A DNA stretch of 64,000 bases, from positions 27,953,915-28,017,914 of the forward strand of contig CAIIXF020000001.1 in assembly GCA_903813345.2 (NCBI GenBank), written 5' to 3'. This document shows positions 36,049 to 47,590 of this stretch, piece after piece (the stretch's first letter is position 1; every line of letters begins with the position of its first letter). The notes under the pieces were generated by a model, which saw nothing but the letters and a program-made list of their open reading frames with translations, was not told the origin of the DNA and ran no database searches. The translations under genes and the position numbers were made by a program. This DNA comes from Owenia fusiformis (Eukaryota; Annelida; Polychaeta; Sabellida; Oweniidae).

Positions 36049-37669
36049 ATTGAGCTAGAAACTTCAAATAAAAAAAACATTTTAAAGCTCTTTTCTTCTT
36101 CTATCTAATGATTTTATTTTTTATGGGATATGGGGGGTTGCTGTTTTAAGACAGTTTTATTGGGCGCCCTAGCAATGGAGTTGATTTGCGATTCCTAAAT
36201 AATTGTCATACTTTTCTTAATTTTGAGAATAAAATCCCATAATGATGGGCTTTTTGGTCACGTTTCCAGCTAGAAATACGCGTCATGCTTTCAAACCATG
36301 CATTGCCGATAGATAGCCTTCATATCAATGGGTTTAATATGTATTTCAAAACATTTTGAACACTCCATTGCCCATGTATAACTTTAAAGTTATAACTTTA
36401 AAAGGTATTTAAACGTAATTATCAATTTGTAAAAATATACTTTAAATGTTCATCTTGTGAATAGATGGCAATTTAAACATGAGCACAAATGTGCAGTTAT
36501 AACTGGCCCTAACAATCAAGGTCTGTCGTCCAATCTCTCTTGATTGTAATTATTTTTTGTTTCATAGAGTTGTCATATTTTAGTTTGAGGTTGTACTGAT
36601 CTACATAACATGAATGATATATTAAAAGCATCACTGTGTCTTGTGTAGGTTTTGTGTCTGTTGAATTTCAGCGTGACATGCACCTCGGATCCAAATACAT
36701 AAAGACATTCATGATATACAACCCCGGGTATACAACATTCAAAATATACAAGGATCACTCCATAACAATTTCTATCCCATGGATTCTCAATATATATGGA
36801 GAAAACAACACAAGATAATTTTGGTATGCACCACTAAAATCGTATCCCACTGGTATCATACAAATATTTAATTCTACTAAGGTGAATATCTGTGTACCTG
36901 ATATTCCACGAAGCCCAAGTTTTCCATACACACAATCAGAAATGCTACACTTTATATATAAACTTTCATCTGGATAAAAATTGAACATCTTTGAGTCACT
37001 TCGAGCGCTGGTGTGCAGATGACAGCACTGGCAGATCCAGGGGAGGGGGTGGGCCCAGAAATACATTTAGGGCCTCAGAAAATGGGCCTTGTGTACATAA
37101 AATGGGGCTTAATTTTTTGCTGCCTCAAAATTTGCCCCCCCCCCCCCCCCCCCCCCTTCTTGTTAGATTCTGGATCCACCAGTTGACAGGATGAAGCTTT
37201 CTTTGAAGAAGCTAGGTTAAGCGAATAACGCAGATGGGAGTAGGTCGTTACCAGTTTCAGCACCAGGTAGCTCGTTCGGGTCAGATAGCATGGCGGGTAT
37301 AGTAGAAAGTTCCCTTTAACATAAATTATATCTGTTTTAGTGGTTCAATTTTCATATAACCCTTATGTATCTCATAGTTATCCAAATCATAATATGTCCA
37401 GTAAAAGAAAATGTTATCTGACCAAGACAAGAAAAGATATTTCACTTTTTGTGATTTTGTAATATGGGCTCTTTGGAGAATCAACCCGAACTAGAAGTCA
37501 CATTTTCAAAAATAATTAAATTTTCAAACTTGATAAACAATTTTCAAAACCATATTTCGAGATTAACTTTTACATGTAGATTTCAAATATGACATCACTT
37601 TGACTGGATTTTGAATATTTAATGACATAAATCAAGATTATTTCTATTGCATCTAGTCTAGTCAAAGGG
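36049..37669. repeat. End of block Q, copy 2
   Basis: Matches Q1, but lacks the two large insertions there (16680-19423 and 19453-24901), so it is their empty site (36497-36525). A G-run / C-run repeat lies at 37030-37170. No confident gene. Confidence 0.75.
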
Positions 37670-39330
37670 TATCTTTGAGTATCTAATACAACCTGGTCTC
37701 TTTGATCACATCATTGACCAATCAGAATACATTATAGAAATACCCTCATTAAAGCTCAGAGGGGGAGAAACACCAGGGTTCAAAGATGACATACGCTTAT
37801 AATGTAAATCTGTATTGAGATGACATCGTCGCTGATTGGTCAAAAGTCGACAAACAAATGACTTCATCAATGGCGGTTTCAAAATTTTCAAAATATGCTT
37901 CGAATAATATTACCTTCATTTCTGGCGTGTTAACCAATATCATAGCTTCTCATTTCACATCAAGATAAAAAAAAGGGGTACGGAATATGCCTATATCAAT
38001 TAAAACATCCCATCGAAGTGTAGTATTTGATAACTAGCCGATGAAAATTCGAACGAACGAAGGTGGTAAGCAAGAGAAGTAATTATGTCTGTCATCTTTA
38101 AACTCTGGGGCTTTCCCTCCTCTTATTAAAGCTTAATATAACCAGATTAAAAATAGATACAAATGCATTTCTGAATATATTGTATATATATTTACTTATT
38201 TTATATATATTTAATAAATATAGTGTATACCTTGTAATTGCACAAAGTGACAATGGACCCTCTTCATATAAGTGATGTGTAAAGTATTAGAGATTCAAAT
38301 TATATAAGGGCTCAGGCCCGTAGCCGGGGGGGGGGGGGGGGGGTTCGCAGGATTCGGGCGAACCCCCCCCCCCCTGGCCAACATTTTATTATTGATTTTA
38401 TTATTGATTTTAGCCATATTTGGGCCAACATTGTCAAATGTGAACCCCCCTGGAAATTTTTGAAAACTGAACCCCCTTGGCAAATCCTGGCTACGGGCCT
38501 GGGGCTGTTCCATTTAAATGGTAGAGTGGTCATAAATATATAAGAATGTGAAGGAGGTGGTAAAGATCAATGTGCCACAAATGTGGGGGATGTAAAATAA
38601 AAAGTGATTGTGGGGAGTATCAACATTTAACATTTGAATCACAAAAAAACTTTCAAAATTTTAACCTTTAGGTCTGCCCATTCTGACATTTTTTAATGAA
38701 ATAGCCCAAACTCCAAAAACTGAATTATATAATATTGATATAAGCCTACACTGTGTATGTTGTAAATAATTGCACATTCCCAGTATGATGTATGTGTCTG
38801 GCCATTACATTTGAAAAATAACCTCTATATAGTAATGACTGTACATTGAAAATTAATACTTTATAATAGCATTCAAATAATAATATTCATTATCCAAACA
38901 TAAACCCTTTCTTATCTCTATGTCAAATGGTCGGATAGATATACATATTTTTTTCTTGAGATGAATTCTATTTCTATGTTCTCTTATTATGAAATAGACC
39001 ATTGTGTATGTATGCTACCATCTACTGTTGCAATACCCTACAACCAAGATTATCCATCCAAATACTGTATTTTAAAATACTGTACTGTTATATTGGGCTA
39101 CCCACATCTTGGCAAATGTCAAATGTAAAAGAAAAAATTAACTTATATACTTTAGACACAGCAATTCATATAATACTATACTAATATATGGTACTACTGT
39201 ACCCAGGTAAATATGGTATAGACTAGACACTCTTTCAAAAAATTTTGTATGCAACAGTGCAAATTCAATTTTACTAATTGTCATTTGACTACTAGATAGT
39301 ATGGCAAGAACATGAAATACCAAATTTACA
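37670..39330. repeat. Block P, copy 3
   Basis: Aligns with P2, including the hAT-like MITE (37757-38125) and the AGGCCCGTAGCC MITE (38313-38501). It lacks the P2-specific TTAA element and the CACGG transposon. It runs up to about 120 bases from the end of the EndoU gene. Confidence 0.85.
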
Positions 39331-39453
39331 AGGGCTTCAAAAGCAGCATGTCCACTGTTAAAGTCAATATTGTATATCTAAACTCGTTGTGATGCACCCT
39401 GTTTTAAGTGAGATTCACCATTTCAAGCTTGATGCACCATGTTCCAAGTCTTA

Positions 39454-42400
39454 TCACCACTTAGCTACAGGGTAGGCTGTTCCAATACCCATATCATGTG
39501 GATAACAATGCAATTCTATATTAAACAGATCTCCTATCTTAATGGGAACGCGTGAACCTTTCCCAGATAAAAAGACAATGGTGTATAGGGCCAGTTCAAA
39601 CTCTGGGCTAGTTCCAATGAAACTGGATCCTATGGGTTTACCTTGACCATTTTTCCAACTGAACTGAAGAGTCAGCAGTCTGGGGTCTTCACCTTCCTCC
39701 TGCAAATACATGTAAAAGGCTGCAGGGTGTGTGGGCCACAAAAATTGAGTTGATCCTCTTTCAACCTGATTATGGGATTTGCTAAACTAGGCAAAAAATA
39801 AATAATCAGATTTTAAATCATTGATTTTCAATAAAATCACACGAAAATAAAATACTCTCGTTTTCAAGCATTTCGTTCCATTTGTGCACTTACCTCACTC
39901 ACTGTGCCTCTCCTAAAGTAGCCTTTGTAGTCAATGTTACCATGTTTCTCCTGCAGGTAGAGCTGCACCCAGTTGTGGAAACCAATCACTCTATGACCAC
40001 GTGTCTCACCAACAAACACATGTTCAAAACTGCTCGAGTCATTTTCCCTACAAATATCACAATACTTCAACTTTAAGTCAGTGAAACTATCACAACATTG
40101 AGGCAAAGTCCCTGCAAATATCAGAACTCTGTTCAAATAATCAAAGCCCTTATAAATATCAGAGCACATGTTAGCACATCCAGATCAGATCTCTGTTTTA
40201 AGTCATTCTTAATATCAGGACATAGAGCTATCAATTTCAGGATACTAATACATGTAAGTGTCAAGGTACCATTAAATATGAGGATATGTGTACATGTACA
40301 TTGAAATTGAATTAAAATCCATGTTGAGAAGCTGTCAAGACAAATTGGCTGAGGCAAGGCTAGATCATTACTCACAAACAGCATTTAAAGCATGATAATA
40401 ATAAACGAATAAAAATTTCTGAGCTGTCATATTCTTGTTTGGAGTTGTTCTGAGTGAAAACATACCTAAGTTGATATCAAAACTGATCTGTTTTGCACTT
40501 AAAATTTCAATGGCACATTTAACACCAGACGCATTTAAAACCTACATGTATGTACATGTATGCATCCTTATTGTATTTGCTGTATCAAAGCTAGAACGTA
40601 CTCATCTTCCCTAGATCTCTTATAAAGTTTGAACCAGATGTCATAAAGCTGTTGTCTGAATTCATCAGGATCTTCAGGCGATTGTTCCAGACCAACCAGA
40701 TATTGGTGGGCTTCCTTCATAAGGTCTGTTTCCAATATCTAAACACAAAAATTAAAATTCATTTATTAAAACAGATAAATTTAGAAAATCATGATAGACC
40801 CGATTACAAAGTATATTTCCGACTTTAAGTGCCCAGCTGCATTCAATTCATAAACTTCCAAAAGGCTTTGAAAGCTTCATTTAAGATTACTACTGAGATT
40901 ACTTATTAGTATGACTTGTGACCAAATCGTAAGCTACGACGGTTCCAAAAATGGAGAACAACTTACTGCATCTAAGAACTCCCAGTTTTCGGCTTCCTCC
41001 TCCTCCGTGATTACCTCACCTCTCCCAGTTTCACTCTCATAGTTGTCTAGTAGCTTTCTAAATGCTGAAACAATAATCATATACAATATACATGTACTTT
41101 CAACAAGACGAATGATTGCACTTTTATGGAGAGCAAATGGCCAGATTGCAAAGTACATGTACATCTACATGTATCATGCCCTAGAACTAGTTCCCTTTTG
41201 CAGCTATAAAAATTCAATGGATAAATCAATAGGGGGCCTACTGGTTTATTTTATCTGAGAATAATAAGATTTCAAGTTTAAAAAATAAATGGATGAAATT
41301 TTTTAAAGGAGGAGGGAAAGTATCGCAACAGATTTCAGACAGTCATATTTTGGATTTTGGCTATTTTCTGAGGATTTAAACAGGTGCATTTTATGTTAGG
41401 CCAATGCATCATCTCCAGGAAAAGCACTCATAGAGATGATAAAATAATTTTGACTTTGAGACAGGGAAGATGCAAACAACCCACCCACATGTTTTTTCTG
41501 AAATGTTGTCCTGATTTTCAACCCCTTCCATCCCTGCTTTTCCAATTTTTGTTGCATCAATATGTTGCATTTTGACACACAATTAAACCCTTTAAAGAAG
41601 TAATTCCTCCAGGGGTTTTAAAGATTTCTATTATAGGTGACCAAAATTAGCTGAAAGCAATGGATCGCATGATTTTTCCCTATGGGAAAATAACATTGGG
41701 AATATTGTTTTTCTTTTTATCGAAGATGAATCACTTATTCCTTTAAAGGGGTTAACTGTGCCTTTAAATGCAATATATTGATGCAAAAAAAATGTTATTT
41801 GACAATTCACTGATGAGGGTCATCTCTATATAAACTTCCATTGAAGGTGAGGTTATCTTTGAACTCTGGGGTTTCCCTCCTCTTCATTCTTATCAAAGAA
41901 TATTCATTGGTTCCATGGGAATTATTTTGTCATAGTTAAAGCGGCTCTAAGGTCTGTGGAGAGAAAAATGGAGAAATTTTACCTTTTCTGAGCTATCAGG
42001 GTGAAGTTTGGTCCAACATCTTCTTCCTTATTCCTATTTTATAAAAATGTATGCATATGGCAATATTCATCAACCAGTAGAACTGGCAAATCGTTTAGAA
42101 TCTACAATTCCATACAAGGAGTCCCACTCATAGATTTTTCAAATTCTTTCCAAGTCGACGTCGAAACACCTAGCGGGTGAAATTGAAACTAATTTTTCTG
42201 GCTGCTCGAATCGATAAAATCTCTGATAGTGTGAGTCTTTTTATGAAATCTTTCTGATAGAAAACACTTAATTAATATTAGAAAGCATGAAATGTTGAAT
42301 CCGAAGCGTAATCTGAAATAAAAGTGAAAAAACATTGCACGGACGTCAGAGAAAAACTTCCGGTTTAATAAAAAATGGCGGACGTCGAAGGAGAAATTAT

Positions 42401-45002
42401 GACGAAGAATTAGAGGATTTTCCTTTGCCATTATCGATCGTTATAAGGTATGTGCACAAATTCTAGTAGCATACATGGAAAATAGATACATTTTTAAAGG
42501 CAACAACATATTCAAAGCTTTCATTTTACGATAGGCCCAGGATCATTGGATACGACTCGGCAATCGATACTCCCACTTTAAAGAACAACAGATTCATAAA
42601 TCTAGATTTAAATAGATTCATGAATTCATCTGAAGAATACGTAAACAGAAATGCACCAGACTCATAGATAATGAAGAGGCAATGACATGTTCATGTACGT
42701 ACCATTGTATGTTGGTCTGCTGAAAACATCATCTTCTGCAACCCATCTGAAAAGGTTATACCATGCACGGTCAACCTCAGACATCTCCCTTGCATTTTTA
42801 ACATAACCTGCAAATAACCAATAAGAAAAAAAATCATTATGGTTATTTGAAGCAATGCTCTACAGTTCAATGTCAAAATGTCAGAAAAATATGTTTTCAT
42901 CAAAATATCAGGTAATCTGGAACTAGAATCCTGATGATTGTAAAAAAATCCGAATTTAAAACAGTATGATAATAAGACATACATGACATAAAGGAAGTGA
43001 GATTTTAACTCACTTTTTTCTTACCCTGTTTGTCAATATCATATTCTATGCCTGACTCACACCGGTTCACATCCATGTCCCATAACTTTGTGATAAGCTC
43101 TGATAGTTCTTCATCTGGTTCATATCTACAACAAATACAAGAAGTTGGATTAACTCTGGAAGACCAATCAAATGTGACAAACTGATAGACCAATCAAATG
43201 TGATGAACTCAATTAAACAAGTCAAATTACAGGCAAAATATGATGAACTCAGATAGTCAGATCAAATGTAATTTACTCGATGAAATGTGATCAACTCATT
43301 AGACAAATCAAATATGAAAAACTCAGAAAGACATTTGATACCAAGACAGGTCAAATGTGATTAACTCAGATAGACAGGTCAATAATGATTAACTCATATA
43401 GACCAATCAAATGTATCAATTAAGTTAGCCAAGTCAAATGTGATAAATTCAGATAGACAGGTCAAATGTGATGAACCAATGGCGTAGCGTCATATACGCA
43501 AAAAACGCCATTGCGTACTATCAAATTTGAAAGAAAAATGATTTTTTATAATGAACTGCCCTGCACTTTAAAAATACTGGATAGATCTTAAATAGTAAGA
43601 TAATAGTAACAGTAACAATCATATATGAAAAACAAAATAAATGATTTGTTCTAATCCTGTGTTGTTTGTTTTTTAATTGTGTTGTAATAATCTAAATTTT
43701 CTCTCTGATCGACAATGGACGAGGACTGGTTGAGTGCCTTGGCGTTGCTTCATATTCACAGAGACTGTTCCAAAGATACAAATGTCGAAAGAGTCATTGA
43801 AAAATTCAGCAACTCCAAAAACAGGTGTGTGAACCTTATATTATAATGAATGTGATACGTGTTTAATATGACAGTTTAACAGTTATTATACTTATAAACA
43901 ATGAGTTTACAGTTATAAACAATAAAATGACGCCAACGAGTTTTATTTCCAAGAAGCACCTATTTCGTCTTGCCATTATTTTTGAAACAGGTTCATGTAA
44001 TCATAAAATATTGGATAAAATAATAATTTACATTTAATTGGTCCAGATTAAGTCGGAATTTCGTATTTCAAACCGACCCAGGACGCTTCAAATGCAATCT
44101 CATTTTAAAATTTTCTTGGGGGAGAACCCCCCCCCAAACCCCCCTCGAACTCGTTCACTTCGCTCACTCATGGCATACTCTCACAAAATACCCACGCTAC
44201 GCCTCTGTGAACTCAGATGGACCAATCAAATGTATCAATTCAGTTAGCCAAGTCAAATTTGATAAACTGACAGGTCAAATGTGATACACTAGATGGACCA
44301 ACCAAATGTAATCAAACACAGCCAAGTCAAGTGTGATAAACTCAGATAGACAGGTCAATTACATATGATAGACGCTGACAAATTAATATATATTCTGACA
44401 ATCCTCATGAGCAACTTAATAATTAAATATGTATACTCTAAGCTATATGCCAATTGTAATTCAGCTTGTGAAAACGTTCTAGTTTAATGACATACAAGCA
44501 TTACATGTGTATAGGGTAGGGCTATTTTATTATTCAAGAAATATATGAATGACATTGAACCTTGAAGTAAATAGATAACTGAAGAATCAAACTCCTTATC
44601 TTCAACCAGCATAATATAATGGGATTTATAAACTTTAGAATTAACACTACTTTCAACAACTCAAGAGGTGTAAAAAATATTAAATGACTTTGGTCACAGA
44701 CGTTATTTTCAGAACATGGCACTTTGGGTTAATAGAAGAATTAATACTTAACAATTATTTATGAAATAATTTCATAAAAGGCACTCCTGACCTTGATTAT
44801 GAATTCAAGATTATTTGACTCCATGAACACTTGCTGATGAATACTTTTTCGTAATTTTATCCGCTTTCTTCTTTAATGGTTGCTTGTTGTCAAAAATTCT
44901 ACAGAAAAACAGCAAATAATTATACTCCTCATCGCATTTAATTTTTTATTTGACGATTTGATGTAGCATGTATGACACATGAAAAACTCACCTTTTAGCC
45001 AT
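39454..45002 (-). CDS. ENDOU: EndoU-family poly(U)-specific endoribonuclease, seven exons
   Basis: Exons on the minus strand: 45002-44992, 43125-43025, 42807-42703, 41064-40967, 40738-40602, 40047-39894 and 39699-39454. All junctions are GT-AG and in phase; the joined ORF is 852 bases, 283 aa. The N-terminal part (LITKLWDMDVNRCESG) matches the start of the EndoU fold. The catalytic centre follows family pattern: first His in FEHVFVGE, second His in IGFHNWVQLYLQE, Lys in GKPIGSSFIG. The diagnostic SPEFELALYTIVF and the closing IGTAYPV are present. The family cleaves RNA at uridines with a metal-stimulated mechanism and 2',3'-cyclic phosphate products. No signal peptide or somatomedin B domain is seen, so an intracellular form is likely (inference). 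Intron 1 holds a minisatellite and a hAT derivative; a MITE lies 57 bases upstream of the start codon. Confidence 0.92.
43130..43476. repeat. Degenerate minisatellite in EndoU intron 1
   Basis: Units of roughly 38-50 bases contain gatagac(c/a)gGTCAAATGTGAT and aactca. The array continues at 44208-44370 after the hAT insertion. Confidence 0.7.
43477..44207 (+). mobile_element. hAT deletion derivative in EndoU intron 1
   Basis: The ends are CAATGGCGTAGCG and the inverse of CAGAGGCGTAGCG, the typical CAgnGGCGTA terminus of hAT elements. TGAAC flanks both sides (43472-43476 and 44208-44212); only 5 of the usual 8 bases match. It retains the last part of the transposase. Confidence 0.8.
43715..43846 (+). 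pseudogene. C-terminal fragment of hAT transposase
   Basis: 43 codons ending in TAA read WLSALALLHIHRD, then VERVIEKFSNSKNR and CVNLIL. This is the end of the hAT C-terminal dimerisation region (LSALALLHIH... and a KNR near the stop). A stop lies immediately upstream in frame, so only this tail remains. Confidence 0.75.
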
Positions 45003-45058
45003 ATCTAATTGTAATATTACACTCCTTAAATGTAACTGTTGGATGGAAACAACTGCCA

Positions 45059-45277
45059 TACTGTACTTCTACTTAATTTGGCGGCAGTTTTAATTTGCCG
45101 AATTTGCCAAATTAAGTGGCTGCCAAATTCCCTGGTAATTTTAGTAGTAGTACCATGTAAATTAGAACCATTAATACATTGTAATATTGCAAGAGTCTGC
45201 CAAATTAGTAACTGCCAGATGTTCAAAACAGCAAATCCGCCAAAATAAGTAGCGCCAAATTAAGTAGAAGTACAGTA
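45059..45277. mobile_element. Tc1/mariner-type MITE upstream of EndoU
   Basis: The ends TACTGTACTTCTACTTAATT and the inverse (AATTAAGTAGAAGTACAGTA) match over about 25 bases, with TA at the boundary. It lies 57 bases upstream of the EndoU ATG, probably in the promoter or 5' UTR. Confidence 0.75.
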
Positions 45278-45695
45278 TAGGAATATAATATACCAGGTTA
45301 GGTATCTTATTTTATACAGGATTGGTGTGGGTTCCAGGATATTATCTAAGATGCATTGAATTAAAATGAAACCCCTATTTGTTTTCTATTGATCACTTAT
45401 TACATGTAATATATTCCTATCGGGCGTGCTAATCCACTAGAAAGTTTGATTTGTTCATTCTATAATCAGGCCTCCTAGACTTCCAACAACGCGAACATCA
45501 GTTCTGATACCGCGAACTACGTTCCTTGCACTCGAACCACGAATCTCATATCGCGAACGTGAAATCTTATGTCGCGCACCACCATTTCCTTGTTTCCGAA
45601 CATATTTCTTGTACCTCGCACAGAGATCCGTTACCGCGAACAATTTGTACATAATACATCCGGGTGTTTGGGATTCCAAGTTACATGTATATACC

Positions 45696-46053
45696 ATGCA
45701 ACGGATTGAAACAAGGAAACGAAATTCAGTTTCTCCTCCGCTTTCGCCGGACTTTCGTTCCTTTGAAAAGCATGCAAGATTAACATCCACGCCCCGAGTT
45801 GGCAGGGCTTTTAAATGATGTGTCAAAGGACAGCACTGCGTCCCACAGTCATTCATTTTTGGGATCAGAGAGTATCTGCGCACGGTGTGGTGTAATAGGA
45901 GATGTCAACAACAACGAAAGTGTAGAGGTGTGTGATAACTGTGGTTGGACCAGAAACTGTCTTGACACTAGTATATCACACGCTTGCACCGATGATGATG
46001 TTCCCGACATCCATTTTTGTGACTCATGTGGATGGCAGAGAGACTCAGCTTAG
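45696..46053 (+). CDS. Small zinc-ribbon-like protein with a frame change (in TIR element)
   Basis: A first frame starts with ATG at 45696 (MQRIETRKRNSVSPPLSP) and meets a stop at about 45816 (TTT AAA TGA). The frame one base later is open from 45799 to 46053 and encodes three Cys-pair knuckles: CARCGVIG, CDNCGWTRNC and CDSCGWQRDSA, then TAG. Either the two are joined by a +1 shift near the TTTAAATGAT sequence, or the second is an exon after acceptor-like gttggcag, or this is a decayed gene. Unrecognised; a zinc-binding, perhaps DNA-binding, protein of the element is an inference. Confidence 0.45.
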
Positions 46054-46214
46054 ATCTAGGTAGATCTACCGTTTTTGTATAGTTAATCTTTTTTCTTATA
46101 ATGGTTTAATTAGGTGCCATGGTAGTTAACAGGAAATGACAAAACAGGAAGTGACAAAACCATGCTGGATTTCAAACATTTTTTGAACCAAGATATCAGA
46201 GTTCTGCTTTGACT

Positions 46215-47590
46215 TCCAGTCAGTTTAACTAGTTCCACATACCATTTACATGACCATGATCACAATGACCATGGTCAGAATGACCCAAGACATGATAAAA
46301 TTAATTTTTCAGCCCTCTGAAATTTGTGACTGAAAAATATATAAAAGTAGGAGCTTGGGAAAGGTCACTGAACAGAATCTCTTGCATTTTTCAGAAAATG
46401 TGCCTAATATATTGACGTGTCGCAAAAAGGTCGCGCACGCATTGTTACACATTTTAGCTTTTTAACACCACAGAATGTGACGTTTTTTGAGAAAAATGTA
46501 CACATATGGAAATCATTTCGTCCTCCACATTTGCCTCTATATCTCAAAATATGTAAGGTGAATAACTCTGATATCGTATATGTATTAACAATGGGATAGG
46601 AGCATCATAAAACACGAATCAATTGATATTTTAGGTGAAATAAATATACGTGTTGCTGTGCTTGAAAATAGGCGAATGGCGTAAATTAGCCCTATTTTAA
46701 TGAATTTTGAAAACCTTTCGTCCTCCACTTTTCCACATACAACAGAAAACACATACTTTTGCGAACAAAATCAACTAAATTTATTAATAAACTAGAGTTT
46801 AAGAGCAAAATAATCAGGTATGATTTATTAAAAATTGATCTCGCATTTTTTGTTTAATGTACACCTGAAAAGTTGAAGATAACAAAAAATGAGTATTTTT
46901 CAAACTCTATGACGTCACAATATGGGACGCTAATGTCCATCTACCTTTATCAAGACAAAAAATAAGTATAATAGTCATATATTGTTTGAGTTATAAGCGT
47001 TTAAAGACGAAAAATAATTCAAAATGTAACATGTCAACAGGGGATATTTGCCAGATGTTTTGGTAAAAAACTCTTTTTTTAAAAAGAACGCGCAAGAATC
47101 GTGAATGGAGTGTAGTTGATCTAAAAACTTCATCGAAACAGCTTTAAAATGATATATAACTTTAATTAGAATATTATCTTATAATCCGGGGAATCAAAGT
47201 TACATTCACGCGATACCCTTAAAAAACAAATGCGCCACCTTTTTGCGACACGTCATTGCTCTCAGTGAAACAATATTGGGAAATTTGATATCATTCGTTG
47301 AAAAAGAAAAGAATGAAACAAACTGAATTGAAAAGCGATATTTTTCCTTTTCATGACCGCCATTTTTCAGACAAGTTTCTAAAATTTTAAAGATTGTATC
47401 ATTTAGAACAATATATTGGGCACATTTTCTGAAAAATTCAAAAGATCCTGTTCATTGACCTTTCCTATGCTCCTACTTAAAGCTATTTACATTGACCTTT
47501 TCAGAGGGCTGAAAAAGTTATTTCATCATGTCTAGGGTCATTCTGACCATGGTCAGTGTGATCCTGGTCACACTGCATCATGCGACCTTA
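46215..47590. mobile_element. 1.4 kb foldback nested in the 3.2 kb element
   Basis: The left arm (ATGACCATGGTCAGAATGAC, cagccctctgaaa, aggtcactgaacag, cagaaaatgtgcc) is mirrored by the right arm (47400-47580). Inner stems gtcgcaaaaaggtcgcgc (46421) and caccttttTGCGACACGTCA (47231) pair as well. Only one short frame (46417-46599); no transposase. Confidence 0.75.

Noticed and set aside
45455-45883. 142-codon minus-strand ORF
   Set aside because: It runs antisense to the zinc-ribbon frames and through the TIR of the 3.2 kb element; the repeated part appears again at 48490-48660 as TIR, not gene.
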